From Thermoplasmata archaeon M9B2D (GTDB lineage: Archaea; Thermoplasmatota; E2; DHVEG-1), in NCBI GenBank assembly GCA_002900555.1, contig MUGD01000023.1, forward strand, positions 1 to 37,033: a stretch of DNA of 37,033 nt, written 5' to 3'. The notes beneath the pieces were generated by a model, which did no database searches, was not told where the DNA came from, and was given only the letters and a program-made list of their open reading frames with translations. Positions 9,511 to 18,144 of the stretch are shown here, one piece after another. The position numbers and the translations under genes were made by a program. Position 1 is the first letter of the stretch, and each line of letters starts with the position of its first letter.

Positions 9511-10209
9511 TCACGTTTTCTGCACAAAGATTTTCTCGGCGATGCCTCTACCGATGACTAGCTTGCATCCCCGTACACAGATTTCTACGGGACCATGCAG
9601 AGGTGCAGCCCTTAGGAGCGATATTTCTGTTCCGTTTGTTAAACCAAGGTCGCATAAGCGTTGCATCACCCCTCCACCGCCACGGACAAAAGCGATTTGT
9701 GCTGTTTCGCCGTGTTTTAGCGAGGTGAGGGCAAGAATTTCTTTTTGTCGTTTTTCAAGTGATTTGGTTTGCTCTGTAATGCATTCTTGGCAGTTTTTCA
9801 CATCAAAGTTGCAGGGGGGTATAGGTGAACCATGGGGGCACTGGGTCGGTCCTTTAAGCGTTTTACAGAGAGCTGTTTCTGTCTCATCGGTCAGGGTGTG
9901 TTCCATTTTGCATGCTTGTTCATGGATGTTTTCCTTAGGAAGATGCAGCATTTTATCTAAGAATACTTCAAGGAGCCGGTGTTTTCGTTTCATTTTTAGT
10001 GCGTTTTTGTAGCCTTTTGTGGTAAGGGAGACTCCTTTGTGTGATTCATATCGCACGAAGCCTTTCTTTTGTAATCGCTGAAATACTTCGGTGACGCTTG
10101 CTGGAGCATTTTTTAGTCGTTCTGCTATCTCTGTTGTTTTCGCGGTTCCTTCTTTTCCAGCGATGTCATATATCGCTTCGAGGTATTCTTCGATGTGTTC
10201 TTGGGGCAT
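9511..10209 (-). CDS. DtxR-family regulator fused to FeoA domain
   Basis: This is a 232-residue metal-dependent repressor. Residues 1-60 are a winged helix (EYLEAIYDIAGKEG, then TTEIAERL, SVTEVFQRLQKKGFV). Residues 65-140 are the dimerisation and metal-binding region (KRKHRLLEVFL, HEQACKMEH and the CPHGSPIP motif common in the family). A CNFDVKNCQEC Cys cluster follows, then a C-terminal FeoA/SH3-like domain (about 158-232). I chose the ATG at 10209 because GTGAGG lies just upstream and the protein then starts MPQEHIEEYL as in relatives; an earlier in-frame ATG would add 18 residues that look like leader. It heads the operon with feoB and probably represses it when iron is high. Confidence 0.9.
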   Translation of the reverse strand: MPQEHIEEYLEAIYDIAGKEGTAKTTEIAERLKNAPASVTEVFQRLQKKGFVRYESHKGVSLTTKGYKNALKMKRKHRLLEVFLDKMLHLPKENIHEQACKMEHTLTDETETALCKTLKGPTQCPHGSPIPPCNFDVKNCQECITEQTKSLEKRQKEILALTSLKHGETAQIAFVRGGGGVMQRLCDLGLTNGTEISLLRAAPLHGPVEICVRGCKLVIGRGIAEKIFVQKT

Positions 10210-10216
10210 GATCCTC

Positions 10217-10254
10217 ACTATATTATGATATAGTATGCGTCGGAATATAAATAT
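10217..10254 (-). promoter_or_regulatory. Promoter and palindromic operator of the iron operon
   Basis: A TATA-like element (AAATATTTATATT on the minus strand, about 10242-10254) is followed 9 nt later by a perfect inverted repeat at 10217-10234: ACTATAT, 4 nt, ATATAGT. The repeat covers the expected transcription start, and the start codon is at 10209. This is where a DtxR-type repressor would block initiation, so autoregulation is likely (inference). Confidence 0.6.
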
Positions 10255-10263
10255 TTCGGTCAA

Positions 10264-10519
10264 CCTAAAAATTTGTTCACCCTAATCAAAACCAATCAAT
10301 ACAAAATATTAAAATAGACAGAAACAATGCACCCGCATCATACGAAAGGCAAGTTGTATGACAGACCTGAAAATGAAGGGGGAAGCATTAATAAACCTAT
10401 TATAAAAAATAGAAACGTGTAGACAGCGTAAAACCTCAAAGCCCAGAAATAGATTCATAATCAAACATACGAAAACAAACAACAGCATAAAAAAACTTGC
10501 CGAAATGGAGGAATAAAAA
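10264..10519. promoter_or_regulatory. Divergent upstream region of the peroxiredoxin gene
   Basis: This stretch of about 250 bases holds no gene. A TATA-like run (ATTAATAAACC, then TTATAAAAAATAG) lies at about 10387-10411, and GGAGG at 10506-10510 serves the peroxiredoxin start. The leader would be roughly 90 nt. Confidence 0.4.
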
Positions 10520-11203
10520 ATGGAAAATGTAGAAAGCATAAAAATGCCATTGATTGGTGATCACGCCCCAACATTCAAAGCAAAAACAACCATGGGAGAG
10601 ATAACCTTCCCAGATGATTATAAAGGAAAATGGGTCATTCTCTTTAGCCATCCTGCTGATTTTACCCCGGTATGCACAACAGAGTTCATGACGTTTGCCA
10701 CGATGCAGGAAGACTTCAAAAGGCTCAACACAGAGCTCATCGGCCTTTCCATTGACAGCATTTACGCACATATCGCCTGGCTTCGGACCATCAAAGAAAA
10801 AATCGAGTACAAAGGCATGAAAAACGTTGAAATAAATTTCCCAGTCATCGAGGACCTAAAGATGGATGTGGCAAAAAAATTCGGAATGCTTCAACCAAAC
10901 GCATCAACCACCCAGGCTGTCCGAGCAGTATTCATCATCGACCCCGCTGCGAAGATCAGAGCGATCCTCTATTATCCTTTATCCAACGGAAGAAACATGG
11001 CAGAGATAAAACGACTTCTCATCGCCATGCAGAAATCTGACAAAGAAGGAATTGCAACACCAGCAAACTGGCAACCCGGTGATGATGTCATCATCCCACC
11101 GCCAGGATCCTGTGGGTTAGCAAAAGAACGCGTTGAAAAGAAAGAAGAGGGAAAATACTGCCTCGACTGGTTCATGTGTCTTAAAAAAGAAAAGACAAAA
11201 TAA
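10520..11203 (+). CDS. Peroxiredoxin, archaeal Prx6/1-Cys type
   Basis: This 227-residue thiol peroxidase should reduce hydrogen peroxide and organic peroxides. Peroxidatic Cys52 sits in HPADFTPVCTTEF with the usual Pro, Thr and later Arg (TTQAVRAVFIIDP). The long C-terminal arm (PANWQPGDDVIIPPP) is that of the archaeal Prx6 branch. Further Cys residues in GSCGLAK, KYCLDW and FMCLKK could act in resolution, as in Aeropyrum-type enzymes. The ATG follows GGAGG by 9 nt. It is divergent from the iron regulator, which suits a link between iron and peroxide stress. Confidence 0.93.
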   Translation: MENVESIKMPLIGDHAPTFKAKTTMGEITFPDDYKGKWVILFSHPADFTPVCTTEFMTFATMQEDFKRLNTELIGLSIDSIYAHIAWLRTIKEKIEYKGMKNVEINFPVIEDLKMDVAKKFGMLQPNASTTQAVRAVFIIDPAAKIRAILYYPLSNGRNMAEIKRLLIAMQKSDKEGIATPANWQPGDDVIIPPPGSCGLAKERVEKKEEGKYCLDWFMCLKKEKTK

Positions 11204-11367
11204 TATACAACGACTCACGCATTGCTCGTCAACTCAGAGAAGATTTTATTTTCTTTCCATCATCAGTGAGAGTGCCAACAGTATCAAAAGAAAGTGATCA
11301 TCCTATTGAATTCTTCTCTAGGAATATTCAAATCAAAAAAGATTATTTAAAAAATGTGCCCCTCACA

Positions 11368-11937
11368 CTATTTAATAGTGAATATCATAAACGATTGTTC
11401 CGATAAGAAATCAAACCGATTCTGAAGCACATATCCAGCTTGTTTGGTCTCTTCAACAAGCACATCGTCTGGAATATAATGACGATGGCGACGTTGAAAG
11501 CTAAACAATCCTCCTCTCCCATCAAATTCAATGATGACAAGCGTTCCACCCGGTCGCAAGGTCCCTTTTAACTTCTGAAAATAGGAAACCCGGTTGGGGA
11601 GATGATGCGTCACATTTCGCAGAAAGACCATGTCAAACAGACCTTGTGGGAGATTAGGATACTCTGAGGAGCTACGCAGTGTGATGACATTCGATACGCC
11701 TTGTTTTGTAGCATGCTGCATGATAAAATCCAGGAACTCCTGATTGGTATCCACTGCATAGACACGACCGGTAGAACCAACAACTTGTGCAAAACGAAAT
11801 GTAAAGTACCCTCCACCAGAACCAATATCTGCGATAATCTGACCAGGTTTTACCGAGAGAGTCTGAATGATTTCATCTGCTTTGAATTTCCGCTGTGCCG
11901 CCCGCTTGTTGAACCTCTTTGCCATCCTGATACTCAT
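11368..11937 (-). CDS. Class I SAM-dependent methyltransferase
   Basis: This 189-residue Rossmann-fold methyltransferase has motif I in IADIGSGGGYFTF (residues about 35-47), the acidic end of strand 2 in VYAVDTN, FDMVFLRNVTHHL at motif IV, and LRPGGTLVIIEFDG at motif VI. The type is UbiE/Methyltransf_11. The C-terminus (RRHRHYIPDD, then LVEETKQAGYVL) follows the usual plan. The ATG at 11937 is used; an alternative Met lies four codons later. The substrate is unknown. It stands between peroxiredoxin and catalase but in opposite orientation to both. Confidence 0.85.
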   Translation of the reverse strand: MSIRMAKRFNKRAAQRKFKADEIIQTLSVKPGQIIADIGSGGGYFTFRFAQVVGSTGRVYAVDTNQEFLDFIMQHATKQGVSNVITLRSSSEYPNLPQGLFDMVFLRNVTHHLPNRVSYFQKLKGTLRPGGTLVIIEFDGRGGLFSFQRRHRHYIPDDVLVEETKQAGYVLQNRFDFLSEQSFMIFTIK

Positions 11938-12172
11938 TTTTATCTAGATTCTCCACCGAAGTTTTGGGTACAAGTCTGAATAACTTAGTATTATTAAAAG
12001 ATTGATTTAATAAGTTTTGTAATTTTATCTGCTAGAAAAAATTTCTGCTAAAATTCGAAGATTCTTTTCAAAAAAATTTCAGTTTTACGTAATATCACCA
12101 ATACGTTTAATTATTATTGCTAGTATACACAAAAAAAACAAAAATTTTTTAAACTATAGGGGAAGGTTGAAA
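11938..12172. promoter_or_regulatory. AT-rich divergent region ahead of catalase
   Basis: This is 235 bases of very AT-rich DNA. A TATA-like TTTAATTATTATT lies near 12106-12118, and ACGTA repeated in inverted form (ACGTA, 10 nt, TACGT; about 12088-12107) overlaps its upstream edge and could be an operator. TCTGCTA occurs twice at about 12030-12058. The ribosome site AGGGGAAGG is at 12158-12166. Confidence 0.35.
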
Positions 12173-13639
12173 ATGACAAAAAATAAGAAAATATTAACGA
12201 CAAATTTCGGAAAACCAGTTGAAGATGATCAAAACAGTATCACCTCAGGTCTCTATGGACCAGTTCTTATGCAGGATGTCCATCTCATCGAGAAACTTGC
12301 TCATTTTAACCGCGAACGAATTCCAGAACGTGTGGTTCACGCAAAAGGAGCTGGAGCAGGTGGTTACTTTGAGGTTACCAACGATGTAACCAGATACACC
12401 AAGGCGAAATTTCTTTCAAAAATCGGGAAAAAAACCGAGATATTCGTTCGTTTTTCAACTGTCGGAGGTGAGAAAGGCTCTGCCGATGCAGAACGTGATC
12501 CTCGGGGGTTTGCCGTGAAGTTTTATACTGAAGATGGCAACTATGACCTTGTCGGCAACAACACACCTGTGTTTTTTATCCGAGATCCGTTGAAATTCCC
12601 TGATTTTATCCACACACAAAAACGAAACCCTGCGACCAACACAAAAGACGCAAACATGTTTTGGGATTTCCTCTCACTTACTCCGGAGTCGGTCCATCAG
12701 GTTACCATTCTTTTTTCAGATCGAGGCACTCCGAAGACCTATCGGCACATGAATGGATACAGCAGCCATACCTACAAATGGTACAATGACAAAGGAGATT
12801 ACTTCTGGGTGAAGTATCATTTCAAGACAGATCAAGGCATTCAGAACCTTACAAGGAATGAAGCAGATATACTTAAAGGCAAAGATCCCGATCACGCGAC
12901 CCGTGATTTGTATGACGCAATAAAACGTGGTGACTATCCATCGTGGACGTTAGAAGTTCAAATTATGAATCCAGACGATGCTGAACACTACCGTTTTAAT
13001 CCCTTCGATGTCACGAAAGTCTGGCCACATAAGGATTACCCACCTATTAAGGTTGGACGGATGATTCTGAACCGAAACCCTGAGAATTATTTTGCGGAGG
13101 TAGAGCAGGCTGCGTTTTCACCAGGTAATTTTGTACCCGGGATTGCTGCATCACCAGATAAGATGTTACAGGGTCGGTTGTTTGCCTACCATGATGCGCA
13201 TCGGTATCGACTTGGACCAAACTACCATTTGTTACCCGTGAACAGGCCAAAAGCGGTCACCATGGAAAATTATCAGCGTGACGGATACATGCGATTTGAT
13301 GGCAACGAGGGAGGAAAACCAAACTATTACCCCAATAGCTTTGGTGGTCCAGAACCACATACGGATGCTGCTGAGCCACCCTTTGATGTGAAAGGACTTG
13401 CAGCACGACATGCCTATGCTCATCCGAATGATGATTTTGTACAAGCAGGCGACCTCTTCAGAAAAGTCATAAGCGAAACGGACAGAGAGCACTTGATAGG
13501 CAATATTGTAACTCATCTCGGGAACGCAAACAAGGAAATTCAAATCAGACAGACGAAGTTATTCTACAAGGCAGACCCAGAGTACGGCCGTCGCATCGCC
13601 GAGGGACTCAAATTAGATGCAGGAGCATTTAAAACATAA
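12173..13639 (+). CDS. Monofunctional heme catalase
   Basis: This 488-residue small-subunit heme catalase converts hydrogen peroxide to water and oxygen. Active residues are seen: His56 in RVVHAKGAG, Asn129 in [11 protein letters not shown] and the heme ligand Tyr339 in [14 protein letters not shown]. The length and the NADPH-type core fit clade 3. I chose the ATG at 12173, 6 nt after AGGGGAAGG; an in-frame TTG at 12167 is less likely. Clade 3 catalases are mostly bacterial and scattered in archaea, so gene transfer is possible, but this cannot be tested from the window alone. Confidence 0.95.
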   Translation: MTKNKKILTTNFGKPVEDDQNSITSGLYGPVLMQDVHLIEKLAHFNRERIPERVVHAKGAGAGGYFEVTNDVTRYTKAKFLSKIGKKTEIFVRFSTVGGEKGSADAERDPRGFAVKFYTEDGNYDLVGNNTPVFFIRDPLKFPDFIHTQKRNPATNTKDANMFWDFLSLTPESVHQVTILFSDRGTPKTYRHMNGYSSHTYKWYNDKGDYFWVKYHFKTDQGIQNLTRNEADILKGKDPDHATRDLYDAIKRGDYPSWTLEVQIMNPDDAEHYRFNPFDVTKVWPHKDYPPIKVGRMILNRNPENYFAEVEQAAFSPGNFVPGIAASPDKMLQGRLFAYHDAHRYRLGPNYHLLPVNRPKAVTMENYQRDGYMRFDGNEGGKPNYYPNSFGGPEPHTDAAEPPFDVKGLAARHAYAHPNDDFVQAGDLFRKVISETDREHLIGNIVTHLGNANKEIQIRQTKLFYKADPEYGRRIAEGLKLDAGAFKT

Positions 13640-14018
13640 AAATATACACAGTCAAGTATCTATCTTTACATCATACGGTCATGCTAATGTAGATAGAAAT
13701 GATCCTGTTGAATGAAAAGAAATCGTTTCATGTTACGTTTTTTTTAATCGTTTCTATTCTTCCTAATCTATGTTTAATACATGGCAAGGGAAACAAATTC
13801 TCACTTTTACAAAACACTCTCCTCTTGTCATTAACATACACTAAATAGAAAAAAAGACGCTAAACCATAATCCAGTATCTCTCAGAAATTTCAGTCCTTT
13901 TAAAAACTGAAAACACAATCAACAACACAACCGACAGATGAAAAATGCATCATCCTGTAGATAGCTACCAGTCATACTTTACACCATCTGGAAGTATAAG
14001 GATACGACAGAGAAATGG
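13640..14018. other. Gene-free region with a weak terminator
   Basis: About 380 bases without a convincing frame. A small dyad (ATGAAA at 13712-13717 with TTTCAT at 13726-13731) followed by a run of eight T residues at 13738-13745 could end the catalase transcript. I see nothing else. Confidence 0.4.
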
Positions 14019-14618
14019 CTACTGTTCTTTGACGATCCACCAATCAGGTTTACGAACATGAACCGATAAATTGTTATTCTCTGCAAACTCAAATACTGCT
14101 CGTTGTACATCTTCTCCGTTTGAGTTGCCATCGATATCATGTCCCCCAATGATACCGCCTGCTTTCACCTTTGGATAGTATAGCTCTATGTCTTTTTTCA
14201 CGTAGTCATATTGATGATTCCCATCGATGTAAACCATATCAAGATCATTTGGTATAAAATCAATAGCGTCCTCCGAGGTCATCTGCAATGGAATAATTCG
14301 ATTCAAATATTTTTTCAGCACGAATAATGCTGGTTTAAAAGATGAAGGTAAAAACCTTACAACATTTTTTTCTTTTTGATATTCTTGGTATTTTTTGTAA
14401 GGATCTATAAGGAACATTTTTTCTACATTTAGTTTTTTAAACATCCTACGAGCGTTTGTTCCGAAGAATACGCCAATCTCGGCGATTCGTAAAGGATGCG
14501 AGTATTTTTCAGCAGCAAATGTAATCATTGGTCGACGTGTATCATATTTCAAAAAACTATATGCTTTATAGGCAAATATTCCACTACAACCAAACCCAAT
14601 AACAAGGAACCAATTCAT
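14019..14618 (-). CDS. Membrane-tethered class I methyltransferase
   Basis: This is a 199-residue protein with a short N-terminal hydrophobic helix (MNWFLVIGFGCSGIFAYKAY) and a Rossmann methyltransferase domain of the Methyltransf_24 type: AEIGVFFGTNARRMF as motif I, LIDPYKKY at the end of strand 2, LDMVYIDGNHQYDY as motif IV and AGGIIGGHDIDG as motif V. Such enzymes often act near sugar or surface-polymer genes, but none is next to it. A TATA-like TTTTATAT about 25 nt ahead of the ATG suggests a leaderless transcript. Substrate unknown. Confidence 0.8.
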   Translation of the reverse strand: MNWFLVIGFGCSGIFAYKAYSFLKYDTRRPMITFAAEKYSHPLRIAEIGVFFGTNARRMFKKLNVEKMFLIDPYKKYQEYQKEKNVVRFLPSSFKPALFVLKKYLNRIIPLQMTSEDAIDFIPNDLDMVYIDGNHQYDYVKKDIELYYPKVKAGGIIGGHDIDGNSNGEDVQRAVFEFAENNNLSVHVRKPDWWIVKEQ

Positions 14619-14881
14619 GATTCTGTATACTAAATTGATATAAAATAACTTTGCAGCACTTAAATACGATAGTTATGCTTAATGTTAAACATCAGGCTTG
14701 ATTGTTTATGTAAATGATATAACTTTCTATGCTCCTTCCGAGATATATTGTTATTCTGGAAATCATGGCACTCTAATGGAGATATCTAATTCATTTACTC
14801 GGTGTCAATAAGAATGTTTTTTCCGCATTATAGGTATAAGTTTTTAAAGAAAAATAATATTTGTAAATCCGGCAAGGAGAT

Positions 14882-15619
14882 ATGTATCGACAGAACCCTG
14901 AGTTTGAAGAACCCGAAGATAAGACAATCATATGGAGATATGTGGATTTCATAAAGTTCATATCATATTTGGAAAAAAACGCTTTGTTTTTTGTTCGAAG
15001 CGACCAATTCCCTGATAAGTACGAAGGGAAATTTACTGAAGCAGATGCAAAACAATGGGAGGAACGATTACAACCCAAGACAAAATTAAACCAAATGGAG
15101 ATCTATGATCGGATCAGAAAAATAGTTAACATTAGCAGCTGGCATATTAATGAGAATGAATCCGCTGCCATGTGGGAGATCTGTCTTCAAAATAAAGAGG
15201 GTGTGGCCATTAAATCAACGTTCAAACGGTTGAAAGACAGCTTCCTTCCTCACAAAGACGATGATATCTTCATTGGGAAAGTAAAATATATTGATTATAC
15301 AAGGGATGTGATTCCAAAAGGTAACATCTTTAATCCATTTCTGTATAAACGGAAATCCTTCGAACATGAACGAGAGCTTCGGGCAATACTGCTGAAATTC
15401 GCACCACAGGACGAAACCGTTGAAAAACCAATCCTCTACGTCGACCCGAAATGGTTTGGGGTTTATGTGAAAACAGATTTAGATATTTTGATCGATAGCA
15501 TTGTCGTCTCACCAAGTGTCCCTGATTGGTTTATTGATCTTGTGACGTCCATCGGGAAAAAATATGGGGTACAAAAAAAAGTTGAATCTTCGGAACTATC
15601 CAAAGAACCACCCTATTAA
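14882..15619 (+). CDS. DUF2971 family protein
   Basis: This is a 245-residue soluble protein. The opening IIWRYVDFIKFISYLEKNALFFVRSDQFPDKYEG and the later ISSWHINENESAAMWEICLQNKEGVAIKSTFKRLK follow the DUF2971 plan (a W-Y start, SW.H with the ESAAMW box, then FxxKRKSFEHERELRAI). The biochemical role of this family is unknown, and it is found in many defence or mobile regions. A GGAG lies only 2 nt before the ATG, too close to act normally, so a leaderless start from the AT-rich stretch at about 14842-14862 is possible. Confidence 0.75.
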   Translation: MYRQNPEFEEPEDKTIIWRYVDFIKFISYLEKNALFFVRSDQFPDKYEGKFTEADAKQWEERLQPKTKLNQMEIYDRIRKIVNISSWHINENESAAMWEICLQNKEGVAIKSTFKRLKDSFLPHKDDDIFIGKVKYIDYTRDVIPKGNIFNPFLYKRKSFEHERELRAILLKFAPQDETVEKPILYVDPKWFGVYVKTDLDILIDSIVVSPSVPDWFIDLVTSIGKKYGVQKKVESSELSKEPPY

Positions 15620-15707
15620 GCTGCATTACTCTGTTATGTTTCATTAGACATCACAGACAATTGCCAAAGAAACATTTCCAATGAAAATGTTTCCTGCATA
15701 TGTTTTT

Positions 15708-16280
15708 TTACCAAAACAATCCTTTATATCGATTCGTGGCTGGACATCCAAAACATCGATTTTCGGTATACGCTTGACATGTCTTGTATTCAACACCGCA
15801 GGGTGGTTTATTCAAAGATCTTTCAACAATTCGTATGGGCACCACAAAATCCTTGATACTTGAGATGATGATGTTAAAATCCGCGCTTTGTACGTCTTTA
15901 TCTTTTCGTATCCGACAATCTATGATCGATTCAAGGGATGCTAGATCTTCGCCAGCGAACAGCAACATGAGGTTCTCATCACCTGAGACGACGAAACCAT
16001 TTATAAAGAAGGGGCATCCACGAAACATATTCAATATCTTCGTGGTGTTGGTTGTGCGTACCATGACCTTTGCCAGATACATTCCAACCTTGTTGAGGTT
16101 TACCCCAGACACGATTTCAAGTATTCCTCGGTCTTTTAGTTTTTTTATCCGCATAGCAACAGAGGGTTGGGATAGACTTACTTTTTTAGCGATTTCTTCC
16201 TGTGAAAGATCGTGATTATCGTGGAGGAGGGAAATTATTTTTCTATCTTTATCGTCTAAGGTAAATTTCACTCGTGGCAT
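15708..16280 (-). CDS. Lrp/AsnC-family regulator with Cys-rich C-terminal tail
   Basis: This is a 190-residue regulator. Residues 8-65 are an AsnC-type winged helix (LDDKDRKIISLLHDN, LSQEEIAKKVSLSQPSVAMRIKKL), then an RAM-like domain follows to about residue 155. The last 35 residues carry four Cys (CGVEYKTCQAY and RCFGCPAT) ending YKGLFW, a likely metal or Fe-S site not found in ordinary Lrp proteins. A GAGGT site precedes the ATG. The gene is divergent from the Mrp/NifX/MinD-ferredoxin operon, so it is the obvious candidate to control it, perhaps by sensing iron, Fe-S status or redox (inference). Confidence 0.85.
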   Translation of the reverse strand: MPRVKFTLDDKDRKIISLLHDNHDLSQEEIAKKVSLSQPSVAMRIKKLKDRGILEIVSGVNLNKVGMYLAKVMVRTTNTTKILNMFRGCPFFINGFVVSGDENLMLLFAGEDLASLESIIDCRIRKDKDVQSADFNIIISSIKDFVVPIRIVERSLNKPPCGVEYKTCQAYTENRCFGCPATNRYKGLFW

Positions 16281-16486
16281 ATAACGACCTCTTTAGTTCA
16301 TATATATTATCAGTAAAATAGATAAATTATTTAAATATTTCCTATAAATAATAGGATAAAAGAGCTATTTTTATTATAATTATTATAAAAACATTTATAA
16401 GTTACTCTCTATGCTAAATAGAACTATACATGTTGATTTCAATGAAGGAAATCAATAGATAGAATCGAAAGGAGGTGAAATAGATC
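16281..16486. promoter_or_regulatory. Divergent promoter of regulator and Fe-S operon
   Basis: This very AT-rich region holds a dyad TCCTAT, 5 nt, ATAGGA (16340-16356) next to TATA-like runs for the regulator gene (about 16328-16345). For the operon a TATA-like ATTTATAAG lies at about 16392-16400, and a strong GGAGGTG site at 16471-16477 stands 9 nt ahead of the first start. The dyad is a candidate operator for the regulator. Confidence 0.5.
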
Positions 16487-16840
16487 ATGCCTAGTGGCGA
16501 TAGAACAGGACCATGGGGCCTTGGGCCAAGAACTGGTCGAGCGGCAGGATACTGTACCGAATATAATGTACCGGGGTATGCAAACCCTGCATTCGGTCGA
16601 TGGTTTGGCAGATGCTGGGGTCGTGGTTTCGGTCGTGGGTTCTGGGGACGTGCTCGAGGGTACTGGGGACGAGGGGTATATCCCAATCCAGCACCGTACT
16701 ACCCTGAACCACATATAGAGCCGAGCAGAGAAGAAGAAAAAACCTATCTTGAGAACATGATCAAAGGTCTCGAAGAAGAACTAAAGCTGATACAGGAACG
16801 GCTCCAAGAGCTCTCAAAAGAAAAAAAGGAAGCTCCATAA
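16487..16840 (+). CDS. DUF5320-like Gly/Arg-rich protein
   Basis: This is a 117-residue protein. The first 75 residues are low-complexity and rich in Gly, Arg, Trp and Pro (GDRTGPWGLGPRTGRAAGYC, then repeated GRGFGRGFWGRA), as in DUF5320. The last 40 residues form a charged coiled coil (ENMIKGLEEELKLIQERLQEL). Two Cys are present. The family is often found next to NifX-like and Mrp-like genes, as here. It may be an assembly or scaffold partner of this system; its real role is unknown. The start is fixed by the GGAGGTG site. Confidence 0.8.
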   Translation: MPSGDRTGPWGLGPRTGRAAGYCTEYNVPGYANPAFGRWFGRCWGRGFGRGFWGRARGYWGRGVYPNPAPYYPEPHIEPSREEEKTYLENMIKGLEEELKLIQERLQELSKEKKEAP

Positions 16841-16925
16841 GACGACCAGAAAACATCCTTTTCTTTCTTTTTATGACAAAAACAGTTTGCAGGATTAGGG
16901 TAATAGCATTGAGGTGAATGAGTCA

Positions 16926-17741
16926 ATGGAAAAAAATAGCACAAGCGATTTGAAAATAGCACAGAATCTGGTAAGAATAAAACATACGATTATTGTGTTA
17001 AGTGGGAAAGGTGGCGTTGGGAAAAGCACCGTATCTGTTAATCTAGCGTTTGCACTTTCAGAGAAAAAATATATGGTTGGTTTAATGGATTGTGATATGC
17101 ATGGCCCAAGTATCCCAAAGATTCTTGGTGTTGAAGAAAAAAGACCCACGGCGTCACCAACCGGTTTTAATCCAATCATGGTTACACCGAATCTGAAAGT
17201 AATGTCCATCGGTTTTCTTCTTTCTGATACAGATTCTCCAGTGATATGGCGGGGACCGATGAAAATGGGCGCCATAAAACAGTTTATTGGTGATGTTGAT
17301 TGGGGTGATCTTGATTATTTAATCGTGGATCTCCCACCTGGTACAGGGGATGAACCACTCAGTATAGCCCAGCTTATCCCAAAGAATGATGGTGCGATTA
17401 TCGTGACAACACCACAAGATGTAGCTTTAGTAAGTGTACGCAAATCAATCAATTTTGTAAAAAAAATGAACATGCCTGTCATCGGTATCGTTGAGAATAT
17501 GAGTGGGTTTACATGTCCATATTGTCATAAAGAAATTGATATCTTTAAAACAGGTGGTGGACTTAAAGCATCCATGGATCTTCAGGTACCATTTCTTGGA
17601 AAGATTCCTCTTGATCCAAACATAGTTATCACAGGTGATAGCGGCGAGTCATTCCTCACAAAACATGCTTCAGCAGACGCTAGCAAAACCTTTGTAAACA
17701 TTGTTGAGAAAATTGAACAGATTGTAAATAAAAGGAGCTGA
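16926..17741 (+). CDS. Mrp/NBP35-type Fe-S cluster carrier ATPase
   Basis: This P-loop ATPase of about 271 residues binds and hands over a [4Fe-4S] cluster. The deviant Walker A SGKGGVGKST lies near residue 25, followed by MDCDMHGPSIPKILG, WRGPMKMGAIKQF and LIVDLPPGTGDEPLS. The dimer-bridging cluster motif CPYC is in SGFTCPYCHKE. I use the ATG at 16926, 8 nt after GAGGTGA; a GTG at 16914 is in frame but overlaps that site. It lies in the same direction as, and 85 nt after, the DUF5320 gene. Confidence 0.92.
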   Translation: MEKNSTSDLKIAQNLVRIKHTIIVLSGKGGVGKSTVSVNLAFALSEKKYMVGLMDCDMHGPSIPKILGVEEKRPTASPTGFNPIMVTPNLKVMSIGFLLSDTDSPVIWRGPMKMGAIKQFIGDVDWGDLDYLIVDLPPGTGDEPLSIAQLIPKNDGAIIVTTPQDVALVSVRKSINFVKKMNMPVIGIVENMSGFTCPYCHKEIDIFKTGGGLKASMDLQVPFLGKIPLDPNIVITGDSGESFLTKHASADASKTFVNIVEKIEQIVNKRS

Positions 17742-17749
17742 ACAAGGAT

Positions 17750-17944
17750 ATGCCAAGGGGACGTGGCGGTGGAGGCTTTGGACGATTTGGAGGAAGAGGT
17801 CTCGGTGGTGGATATGGTGTAGGTCCCGGTGGAGAATGCCTCTGCCCACACTGCGGACATCGAGAGCCTCACCAACGAGGCGTCCCTTGTTATACCATAA
17901 AATGCCCACGCTGTGGCACATCGATGACACGACCATATCCATAG
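17750..17944 (+). CDS. Small Gly-rich zinc-ribbon protein
   Basis: This is a 64-residue protein. Residues 1-28 are Gly/Arg-rich (MPRGRGGGGFGRFGG), and residues 29-64 form a two-knuckle metal site: CLCPHCGHRE, then VPCYTIKCPRCGTSM. Such proteins sit with NifX and Mrp genes in archaea and bacteria; their role is unknown but metal binding is very likely. AAGGAG lies 14-19 nt upstream and AAGGAT directly before the ATG. It starts 8 nt after the Mrp gene. Confidence 0.8.
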   Translation: MPRGRGGGGFGRFGGRGLGGGYGVGPGGECLCPHCGHREPHQRGVPCYTIKCPRCGTSMTRPYP

Positions 17945-17975
17945 GAAGCATTACTATGATTTGAGGTGGAAAAAA

Positions 17976-18032
17976 ATGAATCACAGTGGAGAGCACGAGG
18001 AATCAGATGATAGGAAAAAGATTGAAAACTAA
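17976..18032 (+). CDS. Possible micro-protein of 18 residues
   Basis: A GAGGTGG site followed 7 nt later by ATG opens an 18-codon frame (MNHSGEHEESDDRKKIEN) that is strongly polar. It lies in the 200-base gap between the zinc-ribbon and NifX-like genes. It could be a real small peptide, a regulatory leader, or a remnant of a larger gene. I can show only the ribosome site and the frame. Confidence 0.25.
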   Translation: MNHSGEHEESDDRKKIEN

Positions 18033-18144
18033 TTAGGACGACTAAGGTTCAACTGCTGTAGCTCTCCATTAGCACACCATCTAATCTATTCAAAAGAAAA
18101 AAATTGATACTGATAAAAAACAAGAAATAAAAGAGGTAAGAAAC

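Noticed and set aside
11366..11380. Perfect dyad CACTATT-T-AATAGTG at the end of the methyltransferase gene.
   Set aside because: It overlaps coding sequence and stop in an AT-rich stretch and no T-run follows in the direction of transcription, so I do not call a terminator.
16490..16714. Several open frames on both strands over the DUF5320 gene.
   Set aside because: They are by-products of GC-rich, repetitive coding sequence; only the frame behind the GGAGGTG site matches a known protein type.
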